Below, piece after piece: positions 19,254 through 29,717 of a stretch of DNA of 64,000 bases. The translations under genes and the position numbers were made by a program. The first letter of the stretch is position 1. Every line of letters starts with the position of its first letter. The notes beneath the pieces are model-generated. The model was not told where the DNA came from. It worked only from the letters and a program-made list of their open reading frames with translations, and ran no database searches. Origin of the DNA: Caccoplasma_A sp045587545 (GTDB lineage: Bacteria > Bacteroidota > Bacteroidia > Bacteroidales > G3-4614); the NCBI GenBank assembly GCA_045587545.1, contig JAZNCN010000005.1, positions 1 through 64,000 of the forward strand. Direction: 5' to 3'.

Positions 19254-19288
19254 ATCAAGCAGGCAGTTCAATGAACTGCCTGCTTGAT
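19254..19288 (-). terminator. 17-bp perfect palindrome, probable terminator of the GH16 gene
   Basis: Arms 19254-19270 and 19272-19288 are perfect reverse complements around a single central A. It lies 40 bp beyond the stop of the GH16 gene. The T-run on the minus side is poor (TATTAATATA), while the plus side has TGTTTTATTG, so the direction is uncertain. Confidence 0.6.
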
Positions 19289-19327
19289 GTTTTATTGTTT
19301 CTATCAACTAAGAAAATAATATATATA

Positions 19328-21376
19328 CTATTTAATCAGCACTTTATATACTTTAGATGCAACTTTTACGATATATATGCCGGGTGTTTTCGCTATTCGT
19401 GTTTGTCCGTCAACTATTTGAGTATTTTCAACTATTCCCGACATATTATATATTCTTACCTCTTCTGGTTTTGGGGTAACAATATTTATCACCCCTGCCG
19501 ATGCATATACCACCGCTTCAACTGCATTTACATCTTCTATACCGCTAAAATTGGTATATTGAACATTTATATCTGTATCAGTAGTTACTTTTAGTGTATG
19601 TTTTCCATTATTCAATTCTGACGATTTATCTTCTCCGTTTACTGTATATGCTATAAGCGACTCTCCTGCAACAGGAGTAAGAACTACTGAAACTTCTGTT
19701 CCATAATCAACCATTGAGCCACTTAGTATTTCATTTTGCTCGGCATCTTTAAGTATAAAATCAACTCCTCCTTCAATGGTATAGTTTACAGCATGTTGCT
19801 TTATTTTATATGTTGCATATATTTGTGTATCCGATTCAGGCAGATATGCATATGAACCTGACGAATTGTGTTGCTCCGTCACATCTTCTTCGTTTATCAA
19901 CAACTGCTCCAACTCATATCCCTCAACAGGAGTTGCAGTTATTAGTAATACCGTATTTTCCGGGACAGTAGTTCCAGATGCTACAATAGAACTGTTTTCC
20001 AGCGTTTTAACTACAAGCTTACCTCCTTGTTCATAGTTTTTATAAAATTTTACCCAATCAAGATACATCTCAACCGGCAGATCTGCTCCTGTTACACTTC
20101 CTACCCATGAACCTCCTAATTGCATATCAAGTATAAGATAAAAATCTTTTCCGTAGGGATATTGGTCGGTAGCTCCCGTATTGGGGTATGCCATTGTTAC
20201 ATTACCGTTTACCATCAACTTTGTTGTATCAGGAGATAGTACTACCCCGTACGTATTATAGTCTGATGTGTTTACCGAATATGTTATATGCGACAAGGGA
20301 CTCTCTTTACTTACATTATATGTATAATTGCTATGTAGAGTTTGATATACAAAACCATCGTAATTGAGATGTTCAAAGATATCTATCTCGCCACAACCGG
20401 GCCAACCGGCCGATTGGTCTTCGGGCATCATCCACAACGCAGGCCACGCTCCTTGTGCCGACGATGTTTTTGCTCTTATCTCAATACGTCCGTTTGAAAA
20501 ACTTTTTTTACCAAGCGACTCTATTCCTCCACATAAAAATGAACGGGTATCGCCTGTTATCGCTTGTCCCGGATTGGCTATTCCTCTGAGAACTATATTT
20601 CCGTCTCTAAAATCAAAGCAACCATCGTATGTTGATATATTTTTTCTCCAATCGGGATTACCACTCTCATATGGTTCAATCTTTGTCCAAATGGTTTCGT
20701 CAAGAGTGCCTTTATCAAATTGCTCCTCCCACTCCAATTTATACTCCGATGTATATTGATTATTTATTGTTATCTCATAGTTACGAACCAAGCCTGATAG
20801 TCTGAGAGTCAAATCAACTATTGCTCCTCCGTTCTGTTCCATTGAGTTACCTGTTGCAGTTGTACGTCCGCAAGGATCAGGAGAATCCCAATCAACTTTA
20901 ACTCTCATTCGATAATCTCCCGATGGAATATCTTCGGGTATAATAAACGATGGGGTTGATGATGGCGGACATACTCCTCCATCGGCAAATTGTTCTCCTT
21001 TACTATTACGCCATACTCCGTTTTGCATATATCCACTATATGCTACAAGTTCATCATCGGTATTAAATTCTCCGTTATTGTCATAATCAATATATACATA
21101 TCCATGCATCCAAGCCCCTTCATATCCGATTTGAGGAGTTATTGTTGCCCCGGCCTGTGCATAAAACACTTTTGAAGTTTTGTTGTAATATATGGGAGAG
21201 TATCCGCTTGTTGCAATAGTAAGAGGTGAAAATTCATAGGTTCCTCCTGTAAATGCTACACTATTAAGATAGCGCGAAGAGTTTGAAGATGTTGTTCGCG
21301 TACAATAATCAGCCTTAACAGTCATAGTTGTTAAAACTGTAAACATCATCAACAATAAAAAGTAGCTTTTTTTCAT
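19328..21376 (-). CDS. Secreted GH16-family beta-glucanase with GEVED domain and C-terminal sorting-like domain
   Basis: 682 residues. Signal peptide 1-22. Residues about 60-195 are a GEVED module (IDYDNNGEFN, SGDYRMRVKVDWDSPDPCG). Residues about 205-445 are the GH16 domain; GEIDIFEH supplies nucleophile E330, D332 and acid/base E335, and AQGAWPALWMMP is also diagnostic. Two InlB-B-like repeats follow. The last 60 residues (VRIYNMSG...GIYIVKV) resemble a type IX secretion C-terminal sorting domain. Likely cleaves beta-1,3 or mixed-linkage glucans, or related galactans, outside the cell; exact substrate unknown. Single-gene unit. Confidence 0.9.
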   Translation of the reverse strand: MKKSYFLLLMMFTVLTTMTVKADYCTRTTSSNSSRYLNSVAFTGGTYEFSPLTIATSGYSPIYYNKTSKVFYAQAGATITPQIGYEGAWMHGYVYIDYDNNGEFNTDDELVAYSGYMQNGVWRNSKGEQFADGGVCPPSSTPSFIIPEDIPSGDYRMRVKVDWDSPDPCGRTTATGNSMEQNGGAIVDLTLRLSGLVRNYEITINNQYTSEYKLEWEEQFDKGTLDETIWTKIEPYESGNPDWRKNISTYDGCFDFRDGNIVLRGIANPGQAITGDTRSFLCGGIESLGKKSFSNGRIEIRAKTSSAQGAWPALWMMPEDQSAGWPGCGEIDIFEHLNYDGFVYQTLHSNYTYNVSKESPLSHITYSVNTSDYNTYGVVLSPDTTKLMVNGNVTMAYPNTGATDQYPYGKDFYLILDMQLGGSWVGSVTGADLPVEMYLDWVKFYKNYEQGGKLVVKTLENSSIVASGTTVPENTVLLITATPVEGYELEQLLINEEDVTEQHNSSGSYAYLPESDTQIYATYKIKQHAVNYTIEGGVDFILKDAEQNEILSGSMVDYGTEVSVVLTPVAGESLIAYTVNGEDKSSELNNGKHTLKVTTDTDINVQYTNFSGIEDVNAVEAVVYASAGVINIVTPKPEEVRIYNMSGIVENTQIVDGQTRIAKTPGIYIVKVASKVYKVLIK

Positions 21377-21427
21377 ATTAATTGTATTTTAATAGTTTAC
21401 GATTTGTAAAGATATACATTTTAATAA

Positions 21428-21471
21428 TAAAAAAGTTGAGGATATATCAAAAAAATGACATATCCTCAACT
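21428..21471 (-). terminator. Intrinsic terminator after yidC
   Basis: 12-bp perfect stem (arms 21434-21445 and 21460-21471) with a 14-nt loop; on the minus strand it is followed by a T-rich tract. It lies 33 bp after the yidC stop. Confidence 0.85.
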
Positions 21472-21503
21472 ATATATTGCTGTTTTTATGTTCTAAGCAA
21501 ATA

Positions 21504-23396
21504 TTAACGGCGTTTTGCTTGTTGTTTTGCGCGTTCACGCATTAATGCCTCTTGACGCTTTTGTGCCTCTTCTAATCTTGCCATAAATCCGCTCTTTTTA
21601 CGAGGTTTCTTTTGGTTCTCTTTTAGTTTTGCCAATACCTTCTCCTCATTTATTAATTTACGGAAAGCATATGTTTGTAATATTGTTATCAATAGAGATA
21701 CAAAATAATAATAACTCAATCCTGATGCATAGTTATTAAAGAATACCAAGAACATCAATGGCATTAAATACATCATTGCTTTCATTCCCGGCATTTGAGA
21801 ACCTGTTGCCTGACTATCCATATTTATCTTGGTATAGATAATATTTGTTATTGTCATCAAAAGACAGAACAAACTTATATGATTTCCGAAGAATGGAGTT
21901 ATAAGAGGTATATACATATCCCATGAGAAGATTGAATCATATGATGACAAATCTTCAGCCCAAAGGAATGGTTCTCCTCTCAACTCTATTGATGATGGGA
22001 AGAAAGCAAACATTGCTATCAATATAGGCATTTGCAATAACATTGGAAGACAACCGCTCATTGGGTTTGCACCTGCCTTGCTATACAAATCCATTGTTGC
22101 ACGTTGACGTTCCATTGCTTTTTCATTACCCGGATATTTTTTGTTTATCTCTTCAACTTGGGGACGCAATACTCTCATTTTGGCTGTTGACATGTACGAC
22201 TTGTATGTAAGTGGCAACAATATCAACTTTATTATTATCGTTAATAAGAGTATTATTATTCCATAGTTGCTAATAAAACCTCCGAGGAATGTAAATACGG
22301 GGATTACAAGTATCGTGTTTATCCAACGGAAAAGAGATATTCCCAATGGGATAAGCCTATCCAAATCAAGTTGTTCGGCATCATCTAACCCTTTATCATA
22401 CCCTTTTAACAACGGATATAGATTGGGACCTAAAAATATTCGGAATGATGGTCCTTGAGCATTAGCAGGGTTATAATCAAACGATGTTTTTACATCAAAA
22501 TTCTTCAGATATGCCGAATCACCTTCAATTATTGAAGAGGTCATCTCTGCTCCATTAAATTTTTGGTCTGCTATAAATACTGATGAGAAAAACTGATTTT
22601 TAAAACCTAACCACTTTATTCCTGTATTAAATGTCTCTTTGTCATCGTCTGTTTCAGAGAGATAGTCAACATCTGAACCCACAAACTTGTAGTACAATGC
22701 GCTATTACGCTCCTCAAACATTCGTCCTTTTTCTTGACTGCGAAGTTTTTGATTCCAATAAAAATCGAGATGGGCAGTATTTTTTGGTAACACATTATTC
22801 ATTCCTTCCTGCTCAATCTCCATCTTAAGCATATAGCTATTTGACGGTAGTGTATATTTTACGGCAAAGTTAGCTCCGTTGTCAGTAGCCAAAGACATTA
22901 CAATGGTTGAATCTGAACTTTTTTCTGCTGAAAAATACAAATCCTTAGTATCTATAACCCTACCTTGTGTTTTAAATATGATTCCATAATTATTATCTCT
23001 CTCGTCAAAAAGCACCAAAGGCAATGAATCGTAACGAGAATACTCTTTAAGAGTTGCCTTACTCAACACGCCACCTTTGCTATTAAATTGTAAGTCAACA
23101 AGATTATTTGATAATGTTATTACACTATCAGTTCCTTGTGCTACTGACGAAAATTCTCCAAATTCAGCTTTTAGTTGAGCATCAACCATTGCTGAATCTG
23201 TTACTATATTTTCTGCTTGTGCTTTTATAGCCTCTGCTTCTGCTATAGCCTGCAACATCTCTTGCTGCACAAGCGCTATTGAATCATTGTATTTTTTTGC
23301 CTGCTCAATCTCCTCTTGTGAAGGTTGATTAAGCCATGAATAACCAAAAAGAAGTGCCGCTATAAGGAGAAATCCTATTATAGTGTTTTTATCCAT
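21504..23396 (-). CDS. yidC: Membrane protein insertase YidC
   Basis: 630 residues. N-terminal membrane helix (5-21), a periplasmic beta-rich domain (about 80-330), then the conserved Oxa1 core with helices including WINTILVIPVFTFLGGFISN and GCLPMLLQMPILIAMFAFF, ending in a Lys/Arg-rich tail that contacts ribosomes. It inserts and folds inner-membrane proteins alone or with SecYEG. 28 bp after pyrG on the same strand; I know the pyrG-yidC order from other Bacteroidales. Confidence 0.96.
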   Translation of the reverse strand: MDKNTIIGFLLIAALLFGYSWLNQPSQEEIEQAKKYNDSIALVQQEMLQAIAEAEAIKAQAENIVTDSAMVDAQLKAEFGEFSSVAQGTDSVITLSNNLVDLQFNSKGGVLSKATLKEYSRYDSLPLVLFDERDNNYGIIFKTQGRVIDTKDLYFSAEKSSDSTIVMSLATDNGANFAVKYTLPSNSYMLKMEIEQEGMNNVLPKNTAHLDFYWNQKLRSQEKGRMFEERNSALYYKFVGSDVDYLSETDDDKETFNTGIKWLGFKNQFFSSVFIADQKFNGAEMTSSIIEGDSAYLKNFDVKTSFDYNPANAQGPSFRIFLGPNLYPLLKGYDKGLDDAEQLDLDRLIPLGISLFRWINTILVIPVFTFLGGFISNYGIIILLLTIIIKLILLPLTYKSYMSTAKMRVLRPQVEEINKKYPGNEKAMERQRATMDLYSKAGANPMSGCLPMLLQMPILIAMFAFFPSSIELRGEPFLWAEDLSSYDSIFSWDMYIPLITPFFGNHISLFCLLMTITNIIYTKINMDSQATGSQMPGMKAMMYLMPLMFLVFFNNYASGLSYYYFVSLLITILQTYAFRKLINEEKVLAKLKENQKKPRKKSGFMARLEEAQKRQEALMRERAKQQAKRR

Positions 23397-23424
23397 ATTC
23401 CCTTTTTAATCTGTTTCTATTTGT

Positions 23425-25035
23425 TTATTTTTTGCTATTCTCTATTGCTGTTTTCATAAAGCTCATAAACAAAGGATTGGGATTTAAAACGGTACTATTG
23501 TATTCTGGGTGATATTGTGTTCCTACATACCATTTCAAAGAAGGTATTTCAATAGCCTCAACCAATCCTGTTTCAGGGTTCTCTCCTACGCACATCAATC
23601 CTGCTTTCTCAAATTCCGCACGATACTCTGTGTTAAATTCAAATCTATGGCGATGACGCTCTTTTATATCAAGAACTCCATATGCATTTGCAACCTTTGA
23701 GCCCTCTTTTAAGCGACAGTTATATTCTCCTAATCGCATTGTTCCGCTGATATTAAGCACATTTTTTTGCGCTTCCATCAAATCAATTACATTATGTTTG
23801 GTGTTTATTTGTATCTCTGTTGAGTTTGCATCTTTATAACCCAATACATTACGAGCAAACTCTATTACCATGCATTGCATTCCTAAACACAAACCAAGTG
23901 TTGGCACATCATTTTCGCGTGCATATTTGAGTGCCACAAACTTTCCGTCAATTCCTCTTTGACCAAACCCGGGAGCTACAACTATTCCATCAAGGTCTTT
24001 TAAAGCCTCCTCAACATTTTCCTCAGTCAAATCGGCAGATTGTATCATCTTTAATTCAACTTTACGGTCGTTATATGCCGCTGATTGTATTAATGCCTCT
24101 GTTATTGATTTATAAGCATCTTGCAACTCAACATATTTTCCTACAATACCAATCTTAACTTTCTCTGTCGCATTTTTAAAGCGATTTACAAAGTTTTCCC
24201 AACGAGTAAGGTCAGAAGGATAATTTGTGTAATCAACACCTGTCTTATTCAATACAATCTCATCTAATCGCTGTTCTTGCATTTTCAAAGGAACCTCATA
24301 TATTGAGGGAACGTCTATTGATTGTATTACTGCCTCAGGTGATACATTGCAAAATTGAGCTACTTTACGACGAATGTCGTCAGCCAAATCATGTTCGGTA
24401 CGCAATACCAATATATCGGGCTGAATTCCTAATTCCTGTAATTTTTGAACACTATGTTGTGTAGGCTTAGTCTTTAGCTCTTTTGCTGCCGAAATAAATG
24501 GGACATAAGTTAAATGTATGCACAAGCAATTTTTTCCAAGTTCCCAACGCAACTGACGTACTGCCTCTAAATATGGTAATGACTCCATATCTCCTACAGT
24601 TCCACCAATTTCACTGATTACAAAATGATAGCCCTCTTTTGCTCCAAAATGTTTTACATTACGTTTAATCTCGTCAGTTATATGAGGTATTACCTGTACT
24701 GTCTTACCCATATAATCTCCTCGGCGCTCTTTATCTAATACAGTTTGATATATACGTCCTGAAGTTATAGTATTACCACGTGTTGTTTTAATATTTGTAA
24801 AACGCTCGTAGTGACCTAAATCCAAGTCAGTCTCACGTCCATCAGTTGTAACGTAACACTCTCCATGTTCATAAGGGTTTAATGTTCCTGGATCAATATT
24901 GATGTATGGGTCAAATTTTTGGACTGTTACTTTATATCCTCTTGACAACAATAATTTTGCCAATGACGCAGATATAATACCTTTACCCAATGAAGAAACA
25001 ACTCCTCCTGTTACAAATATGTACTTAGTTTCCAT
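23425..25035 (-). CDS. pyrG: CTP synthase
   Basis: 536 residues, normal length. The N-terminal synthetase domain starts with KYIFVTGGVVSSLGKGI; the C-terminal class I glutamine amidotransferase domain has nucleophile C383 in GLCLGMQ and the partner His-Glu in QYHPEYNS. Converts UTP to CTP with glutamine and ATP. TACCTTTG at 25079-25072 is a likely -7 element for a pyrG-yidC operon. Confidence 0.97.
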   Translation of the reverse strand: METKYIFVTGGVVSSLGKGIISASLAKLLLSRGYKVTVQKFDPYINIDPGTLNPYEHGECYVTTDGRETDLDLGHYERFTNIKTTRGNTITSGRIYQTVLDKERRGDYMGKTVQVIPHITDEIKRNVKHFGAKEGYHFVISEIGGTVGDMESLPYLEAVRQLRWELGKNCLCIHLTYVPFISAAKELKTKPTQHSVQKLQELGIQPDILVLRTEHDLADDIRRKVAQFCNVSPEAVIQSIDVPSIYEVPLKMQEQRLDEIVLNKTGVDYTNYPSDLTRWENFVNRFKNATEKVKIGIVGKYVELQDAYKSITEALIQSAAYNDRKVELKMIQSADLTEENVEEALKDLDGIVVAPGFGQRGIDGKFVALKYARENDVPTLGLCLGMQCMVIEFARNVLGYKDANSTEIQINTKHNVIDLMEAQKNVLNISGTMRLGEYNCRLKEGSKVANAYGVLDIKERHRHRFEFNTEYRAEFEKAGLMCVGENPETGLVEAIEIPSLKWYVGTQYHPEYNSTVLNPNPLFMSFMKTAIENSKK

Positions 25036-25071
25036 CGTATTTATTTTGAAAATTTATTTTTAATCAACTCA

Positions 25072-25079
25072 CAAAGGTA
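25072..25079 (-). promoter_or_regulatory. Candidate -7 element of pyrG
   Basis: TACCTTTG on the minus strand matches TAnnTTTG, 37 bp upstream of the pyrG ATG. Confidence 0.5.
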
Positions 25080-25193
25080 GAAAAATATTTGCATTTTAAG
25101 TATAAAAATTCATTAAAGATGTGCTATTTTTTTTCTTTTTTTTATCAATGCAATTTTTTTATCATATTATATGATTTTTAAATAATAAATAAC

Positions 25194-25201
25194 TAATTTT
25201 G
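25194..25201 (+). promoter_or_regulatory. Candidate -7 element of the DUF3078 gene
   Basis: TAATTTTG matches TAnnTTTG, 71 bp upstream of the ATG at 25273. The -33 region is only a run of T. Confidence 0.45.
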
Positions 25202-25272
25202 CAATAATTTGAGGAGAGTAACCCCAATTGTTTTATTAATTGATTTGAATAGTTAATTTCAATTTTATATTT

Positions 25273-26781
25273 ATGAAAATACTTTTACTTCTTTCACTAT
25301 TTTTCATCGGCACTAATGCCCAAGGAGAAAACAATGTAAACTCTGATAGCTTAGTTGTAACTACAGCAAATGTTATTGACTCGGTTGCCATTAACATCAT
25401 TGATTCTGTCACAACAAAAATAAACGATGAAATTGCCGTTGTTTCTGACTCTTTATCAACTATTGCAGCGCCAATAGATAGTTTGAATACAAATAAAGAG
25501 GAGATAAAATCTGATGTTATAAAATATTTGGAAAAGCTTGCTATCTTTAAAGGAGATTCTACTGTAAACGATTCTCTAAAGGCTATCATATACTCCTCAA
25601 TTACTGAGTATATAATGGACATAAAAGATAGTTCTGAAAATCCGGTAAGCCCAGCAAATCCTAATTTCTTATCTTTAGTGTTCAACGAAAAAGAGATTAA
25701 TACCAACATTGATATTCCCAAGAGCGAATATTACAACTCTGAAACGCCAAATCTATCTTTAGATAATTCTGTTGTTAAAAATTTTGAGCAAAGCGAGAGC
25801 GATAAAATCATAAAAGAGGCTCAACAAAGTGTAGTGGCTAATAATCCTGAAAATGTAAAATACACAAGCGCTACAATGCCTGAAGTTCCTAAAAATGAAA
25901 AGATAGAGAGCTCAGGCAAGAAAGAGTTGGTTAAAGTAAATACGCCAACCCTTATAGCAACTAATATTGAAACAGAGACTCCTCCTGTTACAAAATTGTG
26001 GAAACATAGTTTTAATAGTTCTATTCAGGTTACGGAGGCATATATCTCAAAAAACTGGTATCAAGGAGGCGAGAGTAACTTTAACTTAATCAGCGACCAA
26101 ATGTATAATGTAGAATACGACCATAATAATATCTTATTTACAACAGGTTTTCAATGGAAATTAGGTATAAGCACTGCCCCTTCTGATACTGTTCATAAAA
26201 TAAGTATTAATGATGACCTTTTTCAAATAAATTCAAAACTTGGTATAAAAGCAGTAAAAGATTGGTACTACACTGTCTCTCTACTTTTCAAAACACAGCT
26301 ATTCAGTAGCTATGCCTCAAATAGCGAAACTAAAACTTCTGCGTTCTTCTCTCCAGGAGAACTTAATCTCGGAGTCGGTATGAGCTATAACAAAAAAATA
26401 CCTGAAAGGAAGTTTGAGACTTCTGTAATGTTTGCACCTCTTTCTTATAATTTAAAATTCTCGTTAGATAAGGAATTGGCGGCAAAAGCCGGAATTAAAG
26501 ATGATAAATTATTTGAAAATCAAGTCGGTTCTTCTTTTGAAGGGACATTCAAATGGGAGTTCTATCCTAACCTTACTTGGACTTCAAGATTATTCTACTT
26601 TACTGATTACAAATCGGTATTAGCCGATCTTGAAACCGGATTAAACTTTATTTTCAACAGATTCTTCTCAACAAAAATATATCTTCACGCAAGATATGAT
26701 GATAGCGTTGACAAGAACAAACATCACAATCACCTACAATTCAAAGAGATGTTAAGCTTTGGATTTAACTACAAGTTTTAA
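25273..26781 (+). CDS. DUF3078-type outer-membrane protein
   Basis: 502 residues. Signal peptide 1-17. Residues 18-235 are Asn/Ser-rich and low in predicted structure. The C-terminal half (about 240-502) carries the DUF3078 hallmark SKNWYQGGESN and alternating strands ending FGFNYKF, typical of a beta-barrel anchored in the outer membrane. The long disordered N-terminal part is longer than in the relatives I know. Function unknown. First of three same-strand genes that may be co-transcribed with the ccs gene. Confidence 0.82.
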   Translation: MKILLLLSLFFIGTNAQGENNVNSDSLVVTTANVIDSVAINIIDSVTTKINDEIAVVSDSLSTIAAPIDSLNTNKEEIKSDVIKYLEKLAIFKGDSTVNDSLKAIIYSSITEYIMDIKDSSENPVSPANPNFLSLVFNEKEINTNIDIPKSEYYNSETPNLSLDNSVVKNFEQSESDKIIKEAQQSVVANNPENVKYTSATMPEVPKNEKIESSGKKELVKVNTPTLIATNIETETPPVTKLWKHSFNSSIQVTEAYISKNWYQGGESNFNLISDQMYNVEYDHNNILFTTGFQWKLGISTAPSDTVHKISINDDLFQINSKLGIKAVKDWYYTVSLLFKTQLFSSYASNSETKTSAFFSPGELNLGVGMSYNKKIPERKFETSVMFAPLSYNLKFSLDKELAAKAGIKDDKLFENQVGSSFEGTFKWEFYPNLTWTSRLFYFTDYKSVLADLETGLNFIFNRFFSTKIYLHARYDDSVDKNKHHNHLQFKEMLSFGFNYKF

Positions 26782-26790
26782 TAATTTAAA

Positions 26791-27357
26791 ATGAAAATTT
26801 CTCAATATATAAGAGGTAAAGCAAAATATATTTTTTTCATTATTATTTTGCTACCTCTTAATATTGTAGCTCAATGTCCTGAAATATGGAACAGAGCAGA
26901 TTCAATTAATTTAAACAGCGCATATAATCTCTTTCAAGATTACGATATTAACTCCATTGAAGGTATATGGGAAAACCGAAATGGAGTTATTTTTATGATT
27001 GAAAGATGTCCGGCAAACGAGTGTATGACAGATTATCGTATGGTTATGCTCGTTGACAAAGTTTATTATGGAGATGTACATATAAAAATACCAGCAGGGA
27101 GTGTTATTGGAACCATAAGCAAAACCGCAAATAAAAATATTTTCAGTTGTAAATACCGTCGCAAAAACAAAGACCCCTTTACATATTACCACATTACTTT
27201 AACTAAAGGTAAACTATCTCTTGTCTCTGGTTCAAATCTTTCGCGAAGACTTTTTGCCGTAAAAATTTATCCAACGGAAAATAACTCTGAGAAAACAGGT
27301 AAAAATTCTCCTTTTGAAAACGGTTCTATAGATAGAGAGAGCAACATTAAAAGATAG
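26791..27357 (+). CDS. Secreted protein of unknown function
   Basis: 188 residues with a basic N-terminus and hydrophobic core ending NIVAQC (signal peptide, about 1-28). The mature part begins CPEIWNRADS and includes SIEGIWENRNGVIFMIERCP, suggesting a small beta-barrel or lipocalin-like fold, with several cysteines. No family recognised. 9 bp after the DUF3078 gene and 8 bp before the ccs gene, so probably the same operon. Confidence 0.7.
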   Translation: MKISQYIRGKAKYIFFIIILLPLNIVAQCPEIWNRADSINLNSAYNLFQDYDINSIEGIWENRNGVIFMIERCPANECMTDYRMVMLVDKVYYGDVHIKIPAGSVIGTISKTANKNIFSCKYRRKNKDPFTYYHITLTKGKLSLVSGSNLSRRLFAVKIYPTENNSEKTGKNSPFENGSIDRESNIKR

Positions 27358-27365
27358 AAACAAGT

Positions 27366-29717
27366 ATGAAACTTAAAAGAAAATCTTTTTTTAAATCAGT
27401 GTTTTCAGTTATATCAGATATAAGATTTTCTCTTATAGGTCTTATTGTATATGCCTTGGCGATAGCAACCGCCACTTTTGTTGAAAATTCTTACGGAACC
27501 GAAATTGCCTTTAAAGCGGTTTATAACAACATTGCTTTTTATCTGTTGCTATCATTCTTAATTTTAGGTTTTATTTCAAATGCAAAAAAGAGAAACTTAA
27601 GAGAGAGAAAAAGATATGGTGCAATATTCATACACTCAGCATTTATAATAATTTTACTTGGTGCACTTACAACAAATATTTTAAGTTCTGAAGGAACTAT
27701 GCATTTGAGAGAGGGTGATACTTCTTCAGATATAATAATTAATGATGGCAAAATCATTTCACGCCCCTACTCCATTACATTAAAAGATTTTGCTGTTGAA
27801 TACTATGAGGGTGGAGAATTCCCTTCGGCATATAAATGTTTTGTTGAAATTAAAGATGCAAAAAAACAATACAACACTGTTATAGAGCTAAATAGCGTAT
27901 TAAATATAGATGGAGATAGAATATATCAAAAGTCTTTTGATACAGACAAAAAAGGTGTTACCCTATTGATAAATAGCGATTTTGCAGGAACGACTATTAC
28001 ATACATAGGCTATATAATGCTTTTAATTGGGTTTGTTTTATCCCTATTTGGGAAAGAGAGTCGAATAAAAGATATTCTAAAAGATATTTCTAAAAACAGT
28101 AAAGCTGTTATTATTCCTGTACTTATATTCATATCTGTAACCCAAACAGCTAATGCACTTAATATTGATAATACCATTCTTATTCCTCATGAAGATGCTA
28201 AAAAATGGGGACAAATATCAGTTTTAAGCAACGGAGGTATGGTTGAACCTTTAGAGTGTCATGCACGAACTGTCCTGAGGAAATTGACAAAATCTAATGG
28301 TAAAGATGCTGACGAATGGGGAGCAAGAGTTTATATAAGCATAATTGCATATCCTGAAAAATGGAGTAATAGACCTTTTATATATTGTAAGAATAAAGAT
28401 GTTTGCGATGCTTTGAGTATCCCATATTCTAAATTTATTGTTTTCAATGATTTATTTGACTCATATGGGAATTACAAACTCTCTACTTTAAAAGCAACCG
28501 GAGAGATAGGAAAAGAACTAAAAAAATTAGACGAAAGGGCTCGCATCTTTGCCGCTATTGCTAATGGCTCATTACTTAAAATTTTTCCAATAAAAAATGG
28601 CAATTGGGGTACCCCAATAAAAAATGTATATGCGGATAGGGATTCTGTTTTTGCAAAAACAATTTTCCCCAAATATATCTCATTCCTAATAAACAAAGAC
28701 CCTAAAAGATTGGAATTGATTGACCACATAGCCTCTTTTCAACGATTAAAGCACCCCGAAGGTATTCTTTCTTCAACAAAGAGTAATCTTGCTATTTTTT
28801 ATAGCAAGGCTCCTTTATTTAAAATTGCCGCATTTGGTTACATTATATTAGGCATCATTCTAACTTTCTTGTCAATCAAATATTTGGGAAAGAAATCTTT
28901 TATACAACAGATAAAGATAGGGGCTATAGTTGGTGCTATTTTTGCAATATTCCTTCTTCATACAGGAGGAATTATATTGAGATGGTATATATCTGAGCAA
29001 CCGCCATGGAGTAATACCTACGAAACTATGTTATTTATTGCATGGAGTATGACATTAGGTGGACTGTTCTTTATAAAACGTAACTCTATTGTTTGTGGAT
29101 TATCATCTGTTATGGCTGCTATAACCCTGTTTATATCAACTCTTAATTGGTTAGATCCGGTTATAACTCCACTTATGCCTATTTTAAATTCTCCATGGTT
29201 AATATTCCACGTTACAATTATAACTGCAGGTTATGGATTTTTAGGAATTTGTGCCATCATTGGGTTATCTTCTTTAATAATATCATTAAAACACAATAGT
29301 GCTAAAGATGTGGCTCACCTATCATTGATTAATGAACTATTTATGTACCTTGGTCTAATTCTCATTACCATTGGTACATTCCTTGGAGCTGTATGGGCAA
29401 ATCAATCATGGGGCAGATATTGGGGTTGGGATGCGAAAGAGAGTTGGGCTTTAGTTACTATTTTAGTTTATACAATTATTACACATATAAGATTAATTCA
29501 TAGATGGAGAAATGATATTATCTTTTCTGCACTATCAGTTTATGCCTTTCTTTCAATATTGATGACATACTTTGGCGTAAACTACTATTTAAGCGGACTA
29601 CACTCTTATGGCAATAGCGACAATGCTCCTGCTATTGGTTATGTTGGCATTGGCTATGGTGTGATAACCTTGGTATCGATAATTGCATGGATACGAAACA
29701 GAAAAGGTTTAGAATAG
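27366..29717 (+). CDS. ccsBA: Fused ResB-CcsA cytochrome c biogenesis protein
   Basis: 783 residues. The N-terminal third resembles ResB/CcsB (membrane helices near 18-35, 55-72 and 85-105, then a periplasmic part). The C-terminal part from about 500 is CcsA with multiple helices and the tryptophan-rich haem-handling motif WGRYWGWDAKESWAL (about 682-696). The protein carries haem across the inner membrane and attaches it to apocytochrome c (system II). Bacteroidales commonly have this fused form. Its 3' end overlaps the convergent gene at 29709 by 9 bp. Confidence 0.92.
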   Translation: MKLKRKSFFKSVFSVISDIRFSLIGLIVYALAIATATFVENSYGTEIAFKAVYNNIAFYLLLSFLILGFISNAKKRNLRERKRYGAIFIHSAFIIILLGALTTNILSSEGTMHLREGDTSSDIIINDGKIISRPYSITLKDFAVEYYEGGEFPSAYKCFVEIKDAKKQYNTVIELNSVLNIDGDRIYQKSFDTDKKGVTLLINSDFAGTTITYIGYIMLLIGFVLSLFGKESRIKDILKDISKNSKAVIIPVLIFISVTQTANALNIDNTILIPHEDAKKWGQISVLSNGGMVEPLECHARTVLRKLTKSNGKDADEWGARVYISIIAYPEKWSNRPFIYCKNKDVCDALSIPYSKFIVFNDLFDSYGNYKLSTLKATGEIGKELKKLDERARIFAAIANGSLLKIFPIKNGNWGTPIKNVYADRDSVFAKTIFPKYISFLINKDPKRLELIDHIASFQRLKHPEGILSSTKSNLAIFYSKAPLFKIAAFGYIILGIILTFLSIKYLGKKSFIQQIKIGAIVGAIFAIFLLHTGGIILRWYISEQPPWSNTYETMLFIAWSMTLGGLFFIKRNSIVCGLSSVMAAITLFISTLNWLDPVITPLMPILNSPWLIFHVTIITAGYGFLGICAIIGLSSLIISLKHNSAKDVAHLSLINELFMYLGLILITIGTFLGAVWANQSWGRYWGWDAKESWALVTILVYTIITHIRLIHRWRNDIIFSALSVYAFLSILMTYFGVNYYLSGLHSYGNSDNAPAIGYVGIGYGVITLVSIIAWIRNRKGLE